Assembly: GCF_004153545.1 (NCBI RefSeq)
Contig: NZ_SDVA01000021.1
Location: 1 to 52,459 of the forward strand
Direction: 5' to 3'
Source of the DNA: Serinicoccus sediminis
GTDB lineage: Bacteria > Actinomycetota > Actinomycetes > Actinomycetales > Dermatophilaceae
Length of the DNA stretch: 52,459 nucleotides
Positions 33,899-43,161 of this stretch are shown here, one piece after another. A model generated the notes under the pieces. The model was not told where the DNA came from and made no database searches. It was given only the letters and a program-made list of their open reading frames with translations. Numbering within the stretch: position 1 is the first letter of the stretch; every line of letters starts with the position of its first letter. The position numbers and the translations under genes were made by a program.

Positions 33899-34582
33899 AT
33901 GCACCCCACCCACGCACCGCTGAGGATCGCCACCGGCGCCTTCGTCCTGAACTCCGGGCTCGGCAAGCTCAAGGCCGGTGAGGAGGAGGCCGAGCAGATG
34001 CACGGCTGGGCCTCCAGCGTCTACCCCGTGTTCAAGGACATGAAGGCCGGTGACTTCACCAAGGCCCTGGCCTACGCCGAGATCGGCCTCGGCGCCGCGC
34101 TGCTGCTGCCGACCGTGCCCTCCGCCGTCGCCGGGGCAGGCCTGGCCGCCTTCGGTGTCGGTCTCACCGGCCTCTACCTCAAGACGCCGGGCATGACCCA
34201 GGAGGACGGCATCCGGCCGACCCCGGACGGCATCGGCCTGGCCAAGGACACCTGGCTGGTCGGCGCCGGCCTCACGCTCGCGACCCAGTCCTTCCTCTCC
34301 GGCACCAGGCACGCCGCGCAGTCGGTCGCCGACGGTGTCGGCAACGCGGCGGGCGCCGTGGCCGGGGGCGTCACCGGTGCGGCCGGCGCCGCGGCCGCCG
34401 GGGTCACCGGCGCCGCGAGCTCGGTCGGCCACGGCCTGGTCGACGCGGTCGGCGTCGGCGGCAAGGGCAAGGGCAAGGCCAAGGGCACCCTGAAGGGTCT
34501 GTCCAAGGGCGCCCACGACGCCCGGGAGGACCTCTCCGAGGCGCTGTCCGACCTCGCGGAGTCGCTGCTCGGCAAGCGCTGA
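33899..34582 (+). CDS. DoxX-like membrane protein with Lys/Gly-rich C-terminal extension
   Basis: 227 residues. The N-terminal 140 resemble DoxX-like proteins: RIATGAFVLNSGLGKL, a small four-segment membrane core, and KDTWLVGAGLTLA. After residue 140 comes an Ala/Gly/Val-rich stretch of repeats (GVGNAAGAVAGGVTGAAGA), then GKGKGKAKGTLKGLSKGA, then an acidic amphipathic end (AREDLSEALSDLAESLLG). The ATG follows GAGGAG by 6 nt. GGCATACC lies 40 bp upstream, next to a TACCGT -10-like box. The basic tail suggests contact with nucleic acid or a membrane surface, but its function is unknown. The stop is 1 bp from the convergent phosphotransferase stop. Confidence 0.75.
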   Translation: MHPTHAPLRIATGAFVLNSGLGKLKAGEEEAEQMHGWASSVYPVFKDMKAGDFTKALAYAEIGLGAALLLPTVPSAVAGAGLAAFGVGLTGLYLKTPGMTQEDGIRPTPDGIGLAKDTWLVGAGLTLATQSFLSGTRHAAQSVADGVGNAAGAVAGGVTGAAGAAAAGVTGAASSVGHGLVDAVGVGGKGKGKAKGTLKGLSKGAHDAREDLSEALSDLAESLLGKR

Positions 34583-34583
34583 C

Positions 34584-35609
34584 TCAGCCCAGCCACCTCT
34601 CGAGGCCGTCGCGCAGCTGCGCGGCGGCCTCGAGGTATGTCGCGCGCCGTCCGGGGTCGGTGGCAGCGGCCGCGACGCGGTGCAGGTGGGGCCGGATGAA
34701 GTAGGTCTCGTGCAGCAGGTGCACCTCGCGGCGCACCAGCAACGGGCCCAGGTCGACCGGTGCCCCGAGCCGCTCACGCTCGTCCGCGTAGGCGCGCGCC
34801 TGGGCGCGAACCTGCCGCCCGGTGAGGGCGGCGTACCACGGGTCGGCGTGCAGCGGCCCGCCACCGAAGGCGAGGTCGCGCGCGGGGTCGCCCACGTGCC
34901 CCCACTCCCAGTCGATGAGCCGCGGGACACCGCCGTCCACGACGACGTTGCTCAGGCAGGCGTCCCCGTGGACCAGGGCCGGCTCGGCCGAGGCGAAGGC
35001 CGGCAGGGCCTGCTCCATCCGCCGCAGCACCGCCGGCCACAGCGGCTCCAGCACGGTCGCCGCGCCGGGCTCGTGCTCGCGCCACCAGTCGCGGGCGGCG
35101 TGCGCGGCGGCCACCGGGTCAGGGGTGCCCGGGGCGGGCAGGCCGTCGGTGCGACCGCCCACGTGCAGCCGGGCGAGGGTCCGCGCGAGCGCCGCGAGCA
35201 GCGCATCGGTCCAGGCCGCCGGGGCCAGCACCTCACCGGGGACCAGGCTGCTGACGAGGTATGCCGTGGGGTCGTCCTCGGTCGGTGTCCGCGCCGCCAC
35301 GGGTCGGGCGGCCAGCCCGTCGGGCACCCGGGCGAGCAGGTCGAGCTCGGCCTCGAGGCTCAGCGGCAGCTCGTGCACCGGCCGGTGCGGCACCCGCACG
35401 GCCAGACCGGGCTCGACCGACCACACCACGCACGACTCCCCGCGCCCCAGGAGGCGCACCTGCGGACGGCCCGGCGGCACGGCATACCCTGCGGTCGCCC
35501 ACCACCCGGGGTGGGCGTCGACGAGGTCGGCGACCCCCTCGGCGTCCAGCTGGGTCGGCAGCACCGCCCGATCGTCGCACGGCGCGCCGTCCCGTCCGTG
35601 GGTCGCCAC
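34584..35609 (-). CDS. Phosphotransferase of the aminoglycoside/choline kinase-like fold
   Basis: 341 residues. Kinase-like N-lobe with LLGRGESCVVWSVEPGLAVRVP (ATP-binding Lys replaced by Arg) and the Glu in SLEAELDLLARV. The catalytic loop is LVHGDACLSNVVV (near 225-237), followed by LIDWEWGHVGDPARDLAF with the metal-binding Asp. The domain set matches the APH family, whose members phosphorylate antibiotics, choline, homoserine or sugars; nothing here identifies the substrate, so a resistance role should not be assumed. The start at 35609 is the furthest ATG; the conserved part begins near residue 17, so a later start is possible. Confidence 0.82.
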   Translation of the reverse strand: MATHGRDGAPCDDRAVLPTQLDAEGVADLVDAHPGWWATAGYAVPPGRPQVRLLGRGESCVVWSVEPGLAVRVPHRPVHELPLSLEAELDLLARVPDGLAARPVAARTPTEDDPTAYLVSSLVPGEVLAPAAWTDALLAALARTLARLHVGGRTDGLPAPGTPDPVAAAHAARDWWREHEPGAATVLEPLWPAVLRRMEQALPAFASAEPALVHGDACLSNVVVDGGVPRLIDWEWGHVGDPARDLAFGGGPLHADPWYAALTGRQVRAQARAYADERERLGAPVDLGPLLVRREVHLLHETYFIRPHLHRVAAAATDPGRRATYLEAAAQLRDGLERWLG

Positions 35610-35726
35610 CCCGGCCCCGGTGGCGCGTGCCGCCCTCGGACGTCGAAGGTGGGTGGGGCCTCAACCGTGCGTCTCGTCGGACGGTCCGCACGCGGGCGTC
35701 GCCCTGGCCCGTGCCAGAGTGGTCGG

Positions 35727-36398
35727 GTGACCCACCCCGCCGAGGCCCTGCTCGACCGCTGGCTCGAGGACGCCGCCCTGCTCGCACCCGCCGCCGGCCG
35801 GGACCTGTGGCTCACGGAGGGCTCGCTGCTGCTGCGTGGGTGGTCGGAGCCGCAGCGGCGCTACCACACGACCGAGCACCTCACCGAGGTCCTGGCCGCC
35901 CTCGACGAGCTGCAGGCGGTCGGAGCGGTCGCCGCGGACGAGGCGCTCGTGGCGCGGGCCGTGGGGTGGTACCACGACCTCGCCTACGACCCCCGGGCCG
36001 CGCCCGGCAGCAACGAGCACCGCAGCGCGACGCTGGCCCGCGACCACCTGCACCAGCTCGGGGTCGACGACGGCACGGTCGACGCGGTCGAGGCCGGCGT
36101 GCTCATGACGCTCGACCACGAGGCCACCGGCGAGGGGGGCCCGACCGGGGACGCGGTGCACGACGCGGACCTCTGGATCCTGTCGGCACCACCCCCGCGG
36201 TATGCCGCCTACCGCGCCCAGGTCCGTGAGGAGTACGCCCACGTGCCCGACGAGGCGTTCCGTGTCGGACGGCTCGCCGTCATGGGGCCGCTGGCCGCGC
36301 GGGAGCGGCTCTACCGGACAGCGCACGCCCACGAGCACTGGGGCGACCGGGCCCAGGCCAACCTGCAGGCCGAGCTGGCAGAGCTCCGGCGGGCCTGA
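35727..36398 (+). CDS. HD-domain metal-dependent phosphohydrolase-like protein
   Basis: 223 residues from a GTG. Motifs are RRYHTTEHLTEVLAAL (first His ligand region), GWYHDLAYDP (HD pair near 77-78), SNEHRSATLARDHL and VLMTLDHEA, with HDADLWILSAPP bringing the last Asp. This pattern is typical of small predicted metal-dependent HD hydrolases of bacteria, whose substrates are mostly unknown (often nucleotides). CAGAGT lies 6 nt before the GTG, a weak leaderless-type -10. The gene stands alone; a hairpin terminator follows at 36477. Confidence 0.82.
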   Translation: MTHPAEALLDRWLEDAALLAPAAGRDLWLTEGSLLLRGWSEPQRRYHTTEHLTEVLAALDELQAVGAVAADEALVARAVGWYHDLAYDPRAAPGSNEHRSATLARDHLHQLGVDDGTVDAVEAGVLMTLDHEATGEGGPTGDAVHDADLWILSAPPPRYAAYRAQVREEYAHVPDEAFRVGRLAVMGPLAARERLYRTAHAHEHWGDRAQANLQAELAELRRA

Positions 36399-36476
36399 GA
36401 GCGGGTCGAGGGCCGCGCCGCACACCACCCGCATCACGTCCCACACGCGCACCACGCTGCGGAGACATTGCCCGAC

Positions 36477-36496
36477 GCCGGGGATATCACCCCGGC
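36477..36496. terminator. Hairpin terminator between convergent genes
   Basis: Perfect 7-bp stem GCCGGGG/CCCCGGC with a 6-nt loop, in the 193-bp gap between the HD protein and the Nudix fusion. Nothing else is recognised in that gap. Confidence 0.6.
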
Positions 36497-36591
36497 TCAC
36501 GTGACTTTCCCCGCAGCCGGATGCGCAGGGGGTCAGCGAGGCCTGTGTGGCGCACCTGCCGTCCGGTCACAGCCCACGGCACGGACGGCGC

Positions 36592-37371
36592 CTACCCCCG
36601 GGCCCACCACCACTCGGCGAGCGGCCACCAGGCGGCCGACCCCGCGACGTCCCGCGCCTCGGCCAGGCTCAGCCAGCGCGCCTCGAGGACCTCGACGCCG
36701 TCCGGCCGCAGCGGCACCGGGGACGGCAGCGTGACGGCATACACCTGGACGTAGTTGTCCCCCTCGTCCCAGCTGCGCACGCCGTGCCCGGGCGGCAGGG
36801 TGATCCGCTGGTAGCCCACGGCGACCAGACGCTCCTGCTCGATCTCCACCGCGATCTCCTCGGCGACCTCGCGCACGGCAGCCGCCCGCGCGGACCCGTC
36901 GGTGACCTCGCGCTTGCCGCCGGGCGCCCCCCAGCCCTCCCGGGTCGAGTTGCGCACGAGGGCCATGCGCTCGGGCACCCCCAGCGCCCGGGCCAGCACC
37001 ACCGACGCCCCGGCGCCGAGCCGCTCCAGCGGGGAGGCGACGACCTCCAGCACGTGCGGGGTCGGCGCGGCCCCGGCGAGGCCGTCCTCGACCCGCGCCA
37101 ACGGCCACTCCCCCTTGCGCTTGCGGAAGCGCAGGCCGCTGTCCCGCAGCCGCCGGGCCAGCTCGGTGCCGCTCACCTCGGACGCGCCCGCGGCGACGAC
37201 CTCGGCATACCGCTCCTGGGGTATGTCGTAGTGGTCGCCCTCGAACGAGCGCTGCGGAATGCCGGCGCGCGCCGCGAAGGCGTGCAGCTCCTCCAGCGAG
37301 GTGTCGCTCGCGACGTGCGACCAGAGCCGTCCGTGCGCCTGCCAGCGGGGCGGGTCGACGAGGACGGTCAT
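36592..37371 (-). CDS. DUF4031-Nudix fusion protein
   Basis: 259 residues. The N-terminal part (1-85) is DUF4031: TVLVDPPRWQAHGRLWSH, SFEGDHYDIPQERY and a Lys/Arg-rich end (RFRKRKGEWPL). After a linker, a Nudix domain occupies about 110-250. Its Nudix box GGKREVTDGSARAAAVREVAEEI keeps REVAEE, but the Glu normally eight residues before REV is replaced by Gly, so activity may be altered. The start at 37371 follows TAGGGT by 7 nt. Fusion of the two domains suggests that DUF4031 supplies substrate or partner recognition; neither is known. It is divergent from the WXG100 gene. Confidence 0.82.
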   Translation of the reverse strand: MTVLVDPPRWQAHGRLWSHVASDTSLEELHAFAARAGIPQRSFEGDHYDIPQERYAEVVAAGASEVSGTELARRLRDSGLRFRKRKGEWPLARVEDGLAGAAPTPHVLEVVASPLERLGAGASVVLARALGVPERMALVRNSTREGWGAPGGKREVTDGSARAAAVREVAEEIAVEIEQERLVAVGYQRITLPPGHGVRSWDEGDNYVQVYAVTLPSPVPLRPDGVEVLEARWLSLAEARDVAGSAAWWPLAEWWWARG

Positions 37372-37378
37372 GCCCTGG

Positions 37379-37384
37379 ACCCTA
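37379..37384 (-). promoter_or_regulatory. Putative -10 box (TAGGGT) for the DUF4031-Nudix gene
   Basis: On the minus strand TAGGGT ends 7 nt before the ATG at 37371. Confidence 0.5.
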
Positions 37385-37473
37385 CCTGTGGACAACTCCT
37401 GCGCGACCACGGCGAGGAGGGCTAGCGTCGTGACCACGAGGTGGCCGACCGGCCGCCGCAGAGGGAGGGAACC

Positions 37474-37770
37474 ATGAGCAACACCTTCGCCGTCGACACG
37501 GCGCGGATCGCCGCCGCCTCCGGCGACATCGAGCGCATCGCGGCCAGCATCGAGGGGGAGGTGCGGTCGATGATGGCCAAGCTCAACGCGCTGCAGGACT
37601 GCTGGCGCGGGTCCGCCGCCGGCAGCTTCCACAGCGTGACGCAGGACTGGAGCGCCACCCAGGAGAAGGTCCGCACGTCGCTGCAGCAGATCTCGACGAC
37701 GCTGCGGACGGCCGGCCAGGACTACGAGCTCGTCGAGCAGACCAACCGCACCCGCTTCACGCCGCAGTGA
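37474..37770 (+). CDS. WXG100-family protein (EsxA/EsxB-like)
   Basis: 98 residues, helical hairpin size. The turn motif is WRG in LQDCWRGSAAGSFHSV near residue 45, with two flanking helices rich in Ala/Glu/Gln. Such proteins are substrates of type VII (ESX) secretion. No EccC ATPase, Ecc membrane components or toxin-like LXG partner is encoded within the window. The C-terminal part (QDYELVEQTNRTRFTPQ) lacks a clear YxxxD/E export signal, although YELVE at the end of helix 2 fits that spacing. The RBS is AGGGAGGG before the ATG. A 10-bp stem hairpin follows 7 bp after the stop. Confidence 0.88.
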   Translation: MSNTFAVDTARIAAASGDIERIAASIEGEVRSMMAKLNALQDCWRGSAAGSFHSVTQDWSATQEKVRTSLQQISTTLRTAGQDYELVEQTNRTRFTPQ

Positions 37771-37777
37771 GGCCCGC

Positions 37778-37810
37778 CGCCTCGTCCGGCGCAGGAGGGT
37801 GGACGAGGCG
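37778..37810 (+). terminator. Hairpin terminator after the WXG100 gene
   Basis: Perfect 10-bp stem CGCCTCGTCC/GGACGAGGCG with a 13-nt loop, starting 7 bp after the stop codon. No U tract. Confidence 0.65.
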
Positions 37811-37973
37811 CACGGTGTCCCGGGTCGAGCGCGATCCCTGCAGGTGCCGGGGGCGACCGCCGCGAGGTCCGCACGCCGGACCGAGGCGCGTCGCCGCGTT
37901 GTGCCGCACCCCCGTCGAAGCGGCCGGCGCGGGGCTCCCGCCCCGCCCGTCACCCGGCTCCCCGGGCACACGC

Positions 37974-38011
37974 CGACGGGCGGCCCCTCCGCGAGGAGGG
38001 ACCGCCCGTCG
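37974..38011 (-). terminator. Hairpin terminator after groEL
   Basis: 17-bp arms with one mismatch (CGACGGGCGG... / ...CCGCCCGTCG) and a 4-nt loop GCGA. A second 8-bp stem CGCTCGCG/CGCGAGCG sits at 38021-38041, closer to the groEL stop. Both fold on the minus-strand transcript. The stretch 37811-37973 between the two terminators shows no gene. Confidence 0.75.
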
Positions 38012-38063
38012 GTCGTTGGTCGCTCGCGAGGAACGCGAGCGCGTCAGCTCTGACCCCGTGGGA

Positions 38064-39834
<1,771 letters not shown>

Positions 39835-39842
39835 GTCCATGA

Positions 39843-39869
39843 TGAGCACTCGGGGCCTCCGAGTGCAAA
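39843..39869. promoter_or_regulatory. CIRCE operator 2 (HrcA site) of groEL
   Basis: TGAGCACTC-N9-GAGTGCAAA, one mismatch to consensus per arm with the exact 9-bp spacer. Its centre is 35 bp from that of operator 1. Confidence 0.85.
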
Positions 39870-39955
39870 TGACACGGCCGGTATGCCGTGCCCGCGACGG
39901 TCGCGGGCGCCGGTCGGCACGACCCGCCGTCGCCCGGTCGCCGGTCCGCGCTGCG

Positions 39956-40792
39956 TCAGTGGCGCAGCTCGAGGGTCCGCACGGCCGCCAGGCGCAGCGT
40001 GTCCTCGCCCAGACCCAGCCCCCTCCCGGCGTTGGCCAGCGAGTCGACGCCGGCGATGCCGGTGCCCAGCACCTCGGTGAAGCGCTCCGCCATCGCGGCC
40101 AGCTGCTGGGCCTGGGTCTCGACGAAGGACCGGTCGACGACGCGCCCGTGGCCGGGGACCCAGGTGTCGGCCAGCTCGGAGGCGGGCTTGTCGAGCAGGG
40201 CGCTCAGCGTGGGCGCCCACTCCAGCGGGTAGGCGTCCTCCATGGCCGGGTCCGCCCCCTCCTCGACCAGGTCCCCCGCGAAGACGACGCCCGCGTCGGG
40301 CACCGCCACCGACAGGTCGTGGTCGGTGTGCCCCCGGCCGGCGAAGAGCAGCTCGACGGTGCGGTCGCCCAGCTCGATCGTCGTGTCGTCCTCGACGAGG
40401 TAGAAGGGCAGGACGATCTCGGTCTCCTGCACCTCCCGCGCCAGGCCTTCCCGCTCGGTGGCGCGCAGGTGCTCGACGACCTGGCGTCGCTGGTGCTCCC
40501 CGGTGCGCCGCAGGTCGTCGGCGGCACCGCTGTGGGCGTAGATCTGCGAGTCGCGGAACGCGACGTTGCCGAAGCAGTGGTCGTAGTGCGCGTGCGTGTT
40601 GACGACGACGAGCTCGGTGTCGGTGATGTCCCGCACCGACTCCAGGAGCTCCTGCCCCAGGGAGCGGTAGCTGCGGGTGTCGACGACGAGGGAGCGTTCG
40701 CTGCCCACCACCAGGCCGCAGTTGAGCTTGAGCTCCTCGTGCCGGCGGACGTGGACCCCGGGAGCCACCTCTCTCCAGGTCACCTCAGTCAT
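39956..40792 (-). CDS. Metallo-beta-lactamase fold hydrolase
   Basis: 278 residues. The zinc motif THAHYDHCFGN (near 67-77) has HxHxDH form; later ligands are the His in AGRGHTDHDL, the Asp in VVFAGDLVEEGA and the His in WVPGHG. The fold is that of the glyoxalase II/quorum-lactonase superfamily, so a thioester or lactone hydrolase is possible, but no feature fixes the substrate. The start at 40792 is preceded by TAGACT 8 nt upstream, a leaderless-type arrangement. It is monocistronic, between groEL and the universal stress protein. Confidence 0.87.
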   Translation of the reverse strand: MTEVTWREVAPGVHVRRHEELKLNCGLVVGSERSLVVDTRSYRSLGQELLESVRDITDTELVVVNTHAHYDHCFGNVAFRDSQIYAHSGAADDLRRTGEHQRRQVVEHLRATEREGLAREVQETEIVLPFYLVEDDTTIELGDRTVELLFAGRGHTDHDLSVAVPDAGVVFAGDLVEEGADPAMEDAYPLEWAPTLSALLDKPASELADTWVPGHGRVVDRSFVETQAQQLAAMAERFTEVLGTGIAGVDSLANAGRGLGLGEDTLRLAAVRTLELRH

Positions 40793-40800
40793 GCCGCACG

Positions 40801-40806
40801 AGTCTA
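40801..40806 (-). promoter_or_regulatory. Putative -10 box (TAGACT) for the MBL-fold gene
   Basis: On the minus strand TAGACT ends 8 nt before the ATG at 40792. Confidence 0.5.
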
Positions 40807-40968
40807 GGTGCTCACGGTCGGGCCGCCCGCCGCCCCGCCGGGCGCCCGCCAGGACACGGCAGGTCACCGACCCTGGTTACCGCTGGGTCACCCTCGAGTG
40901 GCGGACCCGGGTCAGGCACGGCATGGTGGGCCCGGCCATCCGCTCACCGCTGCGCCCGGAGGGGTTCA

Positions 40969-41415
40969 ATGACGTTCCCGACCCGCATCCTCTACGCCAC
41001 CGACGGATCCCCGAGCGCCGCTCTCGCGCGCGCCCGGGTGGTCGACCTCGTCCGGCACACCGACGCGGAGGTGCACGTCGTGCACGTCGCGCTGGTGTCC
41101 CCGTGGACCAACCCGACACCGCTGAGCCCCGGCCAGCGCGAACGCCTCCAGCACGAGGCGAGGCCGGTGCTCGACGCCGGCGTCGCCGCCCTGGAGGCCG
41201 AGGGGGTCGCGGTCACCGGGACCTACCTGCGCTCCGGCCGTGCCACCGACGAGATCCTGCGGCTGCGTGACGAGATCGACGCCGACCTCATCGTCATCGG
41301 CAGCCGGGGGCAGAACGCCTTCGTCCGGGTGCTCCTGGGCAACGACGCCGAGGGGGTCGTCCGGCACGCGCCGTGCGCCGTCCTCGTCGTCCGCAGCGAG
41401 GGGGAGACCCGATGA
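40969..41415 (+). CDS. Universal stress protein family (UspA-like)
   Basis: 148 residues, single Usp domain. The N-terminal RILYATDGSPSA holds the conserved Asp. The C-terminal nucleotide loop is GSRGQNAFVRVLLGNDAEGVV (about 113-133), close to the ATP-binding G-2x-G-9x-G-(S/T) pattern but ending in Gly-Asn rather than Gly-Ser/Thr. The ATG is preceded by GGAGGGG. The stop overlaps the start of a sodium/solute symporter (ATGA), so the two are translationally coupled; some Usp proteins regulate neighbouring transporters. A regulatory role for this one is inference. Confidence 0.88.
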   Translation: MTFPTRILYATDGSPSAALARARVVDLVRHTDAEVHVVHVALVSPWTNPTPLSPGQRERLQHEARPVLDAGVAALEAEGVAVTGTYLRSGRATDEILRLRDEIDADLIVIGSRGQNAFVRVLLGNDAEGVVRHAPCAVLVVRSEGETR

Positions 41416-43091
41416 CCACCGACGTGCTGCTGCCGCTGTCCGGCTCCTCCGGCGGGGGGATGCCCGACTTCACCGTCCGCGCCCTGGACCTGTCGGTGAT
41501 CATCGGCTACCTCGTCCTCAGCCGGATCATCCCGCTGGTCGCCGGCGCCCGGATGAAGCGCAAGGCCCACGCCGAGGCCGAGGCGAGCGGCAAGGAGAGC
41601 GACGCCTCGGAGGACTACTTCCTCGGCGGCCGCAACTTCATCTGGCCCTTCGTCGGCCTCTCGCTCGTCGCCACCAACATGTCGGGGGCGACCTTCGTCG
41701 GGCTCGCGGGCGGCGCCTACGAGCAGGGCATCTCGATCTTCGCCTACGAGTGGATGTCGGCGGTCATCCTCGTCGTCTTCATCTTCTTCATCCTGCCGTT
41801 CTACCTGCGCTCCAAGGTCTTCACGCTGCCGGAGTACCTCGAGCAGCGCTACGACCGCCGCTCCCGGATGGCCTTCGCGGGGTTCAACCTCTTCGCCAAC
41901 ATGTTCATCGACATGGCCGCGGCGCTCTTCGCCGGGGCGGTCGTCGTCAAGGTGCTCTACCCCGACATCCCCATGATCGTCTCGGTGGCGGTGCTCGCGA
42001 TCCTCGCGGCGATCTACACCGTCATCGGCGGGCTCGGCGCGGTCATGATCAGCGACTCGATCCAGGCCACGGTGACCCTGCTCGGCGGCGTCATCGTCCT
42101 CATCGCGACCTTCAACGCCATCGAGTCCTGGGACTCGATGGCCCAGGCGGCGGGCGACGAGAAGATGAGCCTCATCCTGCCGGCCGACAACGCCGACCTG
42201 CCCTGGCCCGGCCTCATCACCGGCGTGCTCGTCGTGGGGCTCTACTACTGGACGACCAACCAGCTCGTCGTGCAGCGCACGCTCGGCGCGAAGTCCCTCG
42301 ACCACGGCCGGTGGGGCTCGCTGCTGGCCGGCTTCATCAAGCTGGCCTTCCTCTTCCTGTTCATCTTCCCCGGGGTCATGGCCATCTCGCTCTACCCCAA
42401 CCTGGACAACCCCGACACGGTCTTCCCGACCCTGGTCTTCGACCTGCTCCCGGTCGGTCTGCGCGGGCTCATCCTGGCGGCCGTCATCGCAGCCATCACC
42501 TCGACCGTCGACTCCATCCTCAACTCGGCCTCGACCATCGTGACGATGGACTTCGTCAAGACGCTGCGCCCCGACACCTCGCAGCGGGCGCTCGTCTTCA
42601 CCGGCCGGGTGGCGACCGTGGTGGCGCTGGTCGTGGCGATCCTCTGGGCGCCGTTCATCGCCCAGTTCGACACGCTCTACAACTACCTGCAGTCGGTGCT
42701 GTCGTTCTTGGTGCCGCCGGTCGTCGCGGTCTTCCTGGCCGGCATCGCGTGGAAGCGGATCAGCGGCACCGCCGCCTTCCTCACGCTGATCATCATGCAG
42801 CCGGTGGGACTCATCACCTTCGTCCTCACCCAGGTGCTGCCCGAGGAGCCCACGATCCAGTTCCTGTATGCCGCTGGCATCAGCACCGCGCTCTCGGTGC
42901 TGCTCCTCGTGGTCATCAGCCTGCTCGGACCGTCCCCGGACGAGTCGAAGACGGCCGAGCTGACCTGGAAGTCGGAGTACTGGACCGAGGAGTCGCAGGC
43001 GCTGCAGGGCACCGCGGTGTGGGCGAACTACCGGGTGATCTCGGTCGTCCTGCTGGCCCTGACGGCCGTCATCGTCGTCATCTGGGCCTGA
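41412..43091 (+). CDS. Sodium:solute symporter family transporter
   Basis: 559 residues with about fourteen membrane segments. SSS-family features are DYFLGGRNFIWPFVGLSLVATNMSG (residues near 70-95), AYEWMSAVILVV, and YTVIGGLGAVMISDSIQA, corresponding to the family's TxGG-like signature. The C-terminus includes ITSTVDSILNSASTIV, equivalent to the sodium-site Ser/Thr segment of vSGLT-type carriers. It is closer to the sugar/inositol (SGLT) branch than to proline or acetate carriers, but the substrate is not determined. The cytoplasmic loop near 50-70 is rich in Ala/Glu/Ser. It is coupled to the upstream Usp gene. A strong terminator follows at 43111. Confidence 0.88.
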   Translation: MTTDVLLPLSGSSGGGMPDFTVRALDLSVIIGYLVLSRIIPLVAGARMKRKAHAEAEASGKESDASEDYFLGGRNFIWPFVGLSLVATNMSGATFVGLAGGAYEQGISIFAYEWMSAVILVVFIFFILPFYLRSKVFTLPEYLEQRYDRRSRMAFAGFNLFANMFIDMAAALFAGAVVVKVLYPDIPMIVSVAVLAILAAIYTVIGGLGAVMISDSIQATVTLLGGVIVLIATFNAIESWDSMAQAAGDEKMSLILPADNADLPWPGLITGVLVVGLYYWTTNQLVVQRTLGAKSLDHGRWGSLLAGFIKLAFLFLFIFPGVMAISLYPNLDNPDTVFPTLVFDLLPVGLRGLILAAVIAAITSTVDSILNSASTIVTMDFVKTLRPDTSQRALVFTGRVATVVALVVAILWAPFIAQFDTLYNYLQSVLSFLVPPVVAVFLAGIAWKRISGTAAFLTLIIMQPVGLITFVLTQVLPEEPTIQFLYAAGISTALSVLLLVVISLLGPSPDESKTAELTWKSEYWTEESQALQGTAVWANYRVISVVLLALTAVIVVIWA

Positions 43092-43110
43092 CCGGCACAC
43101 CGGGGTATGC

Positions 43111-43147
43111 CGCCCCGCCGGGCCCCGCAGGGCCGCCCGGCGGGGCG
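43111..43147. terminator. Bidirectional hairpin terminator
   Basis: Perfect 13-bp stem CGCCCCGCCGGGC/GCCCGGCGGGGCG with an 11-nt loop, between the convergent symporter and fhs genes. Confidence 0.75.
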
Positions 43148-43161
43148 ACGGCACCCCCCTG

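Noticed and set aside
33778..33972. N-terminal extension of the GT-C membrane protein
   Set aside because: The frame stays open to 33972, but this part overlaps the divergent DoxX-like gene's promoter and start and has no membrane-protein character; starts at 33777 or 33765 are preferred.
34584..35609. Aminoglycoside resistance gene
   Set aside because: The APH fold is shared by many metabolic kinases; nothing in the sequence or context points to an antibiotic substrate.
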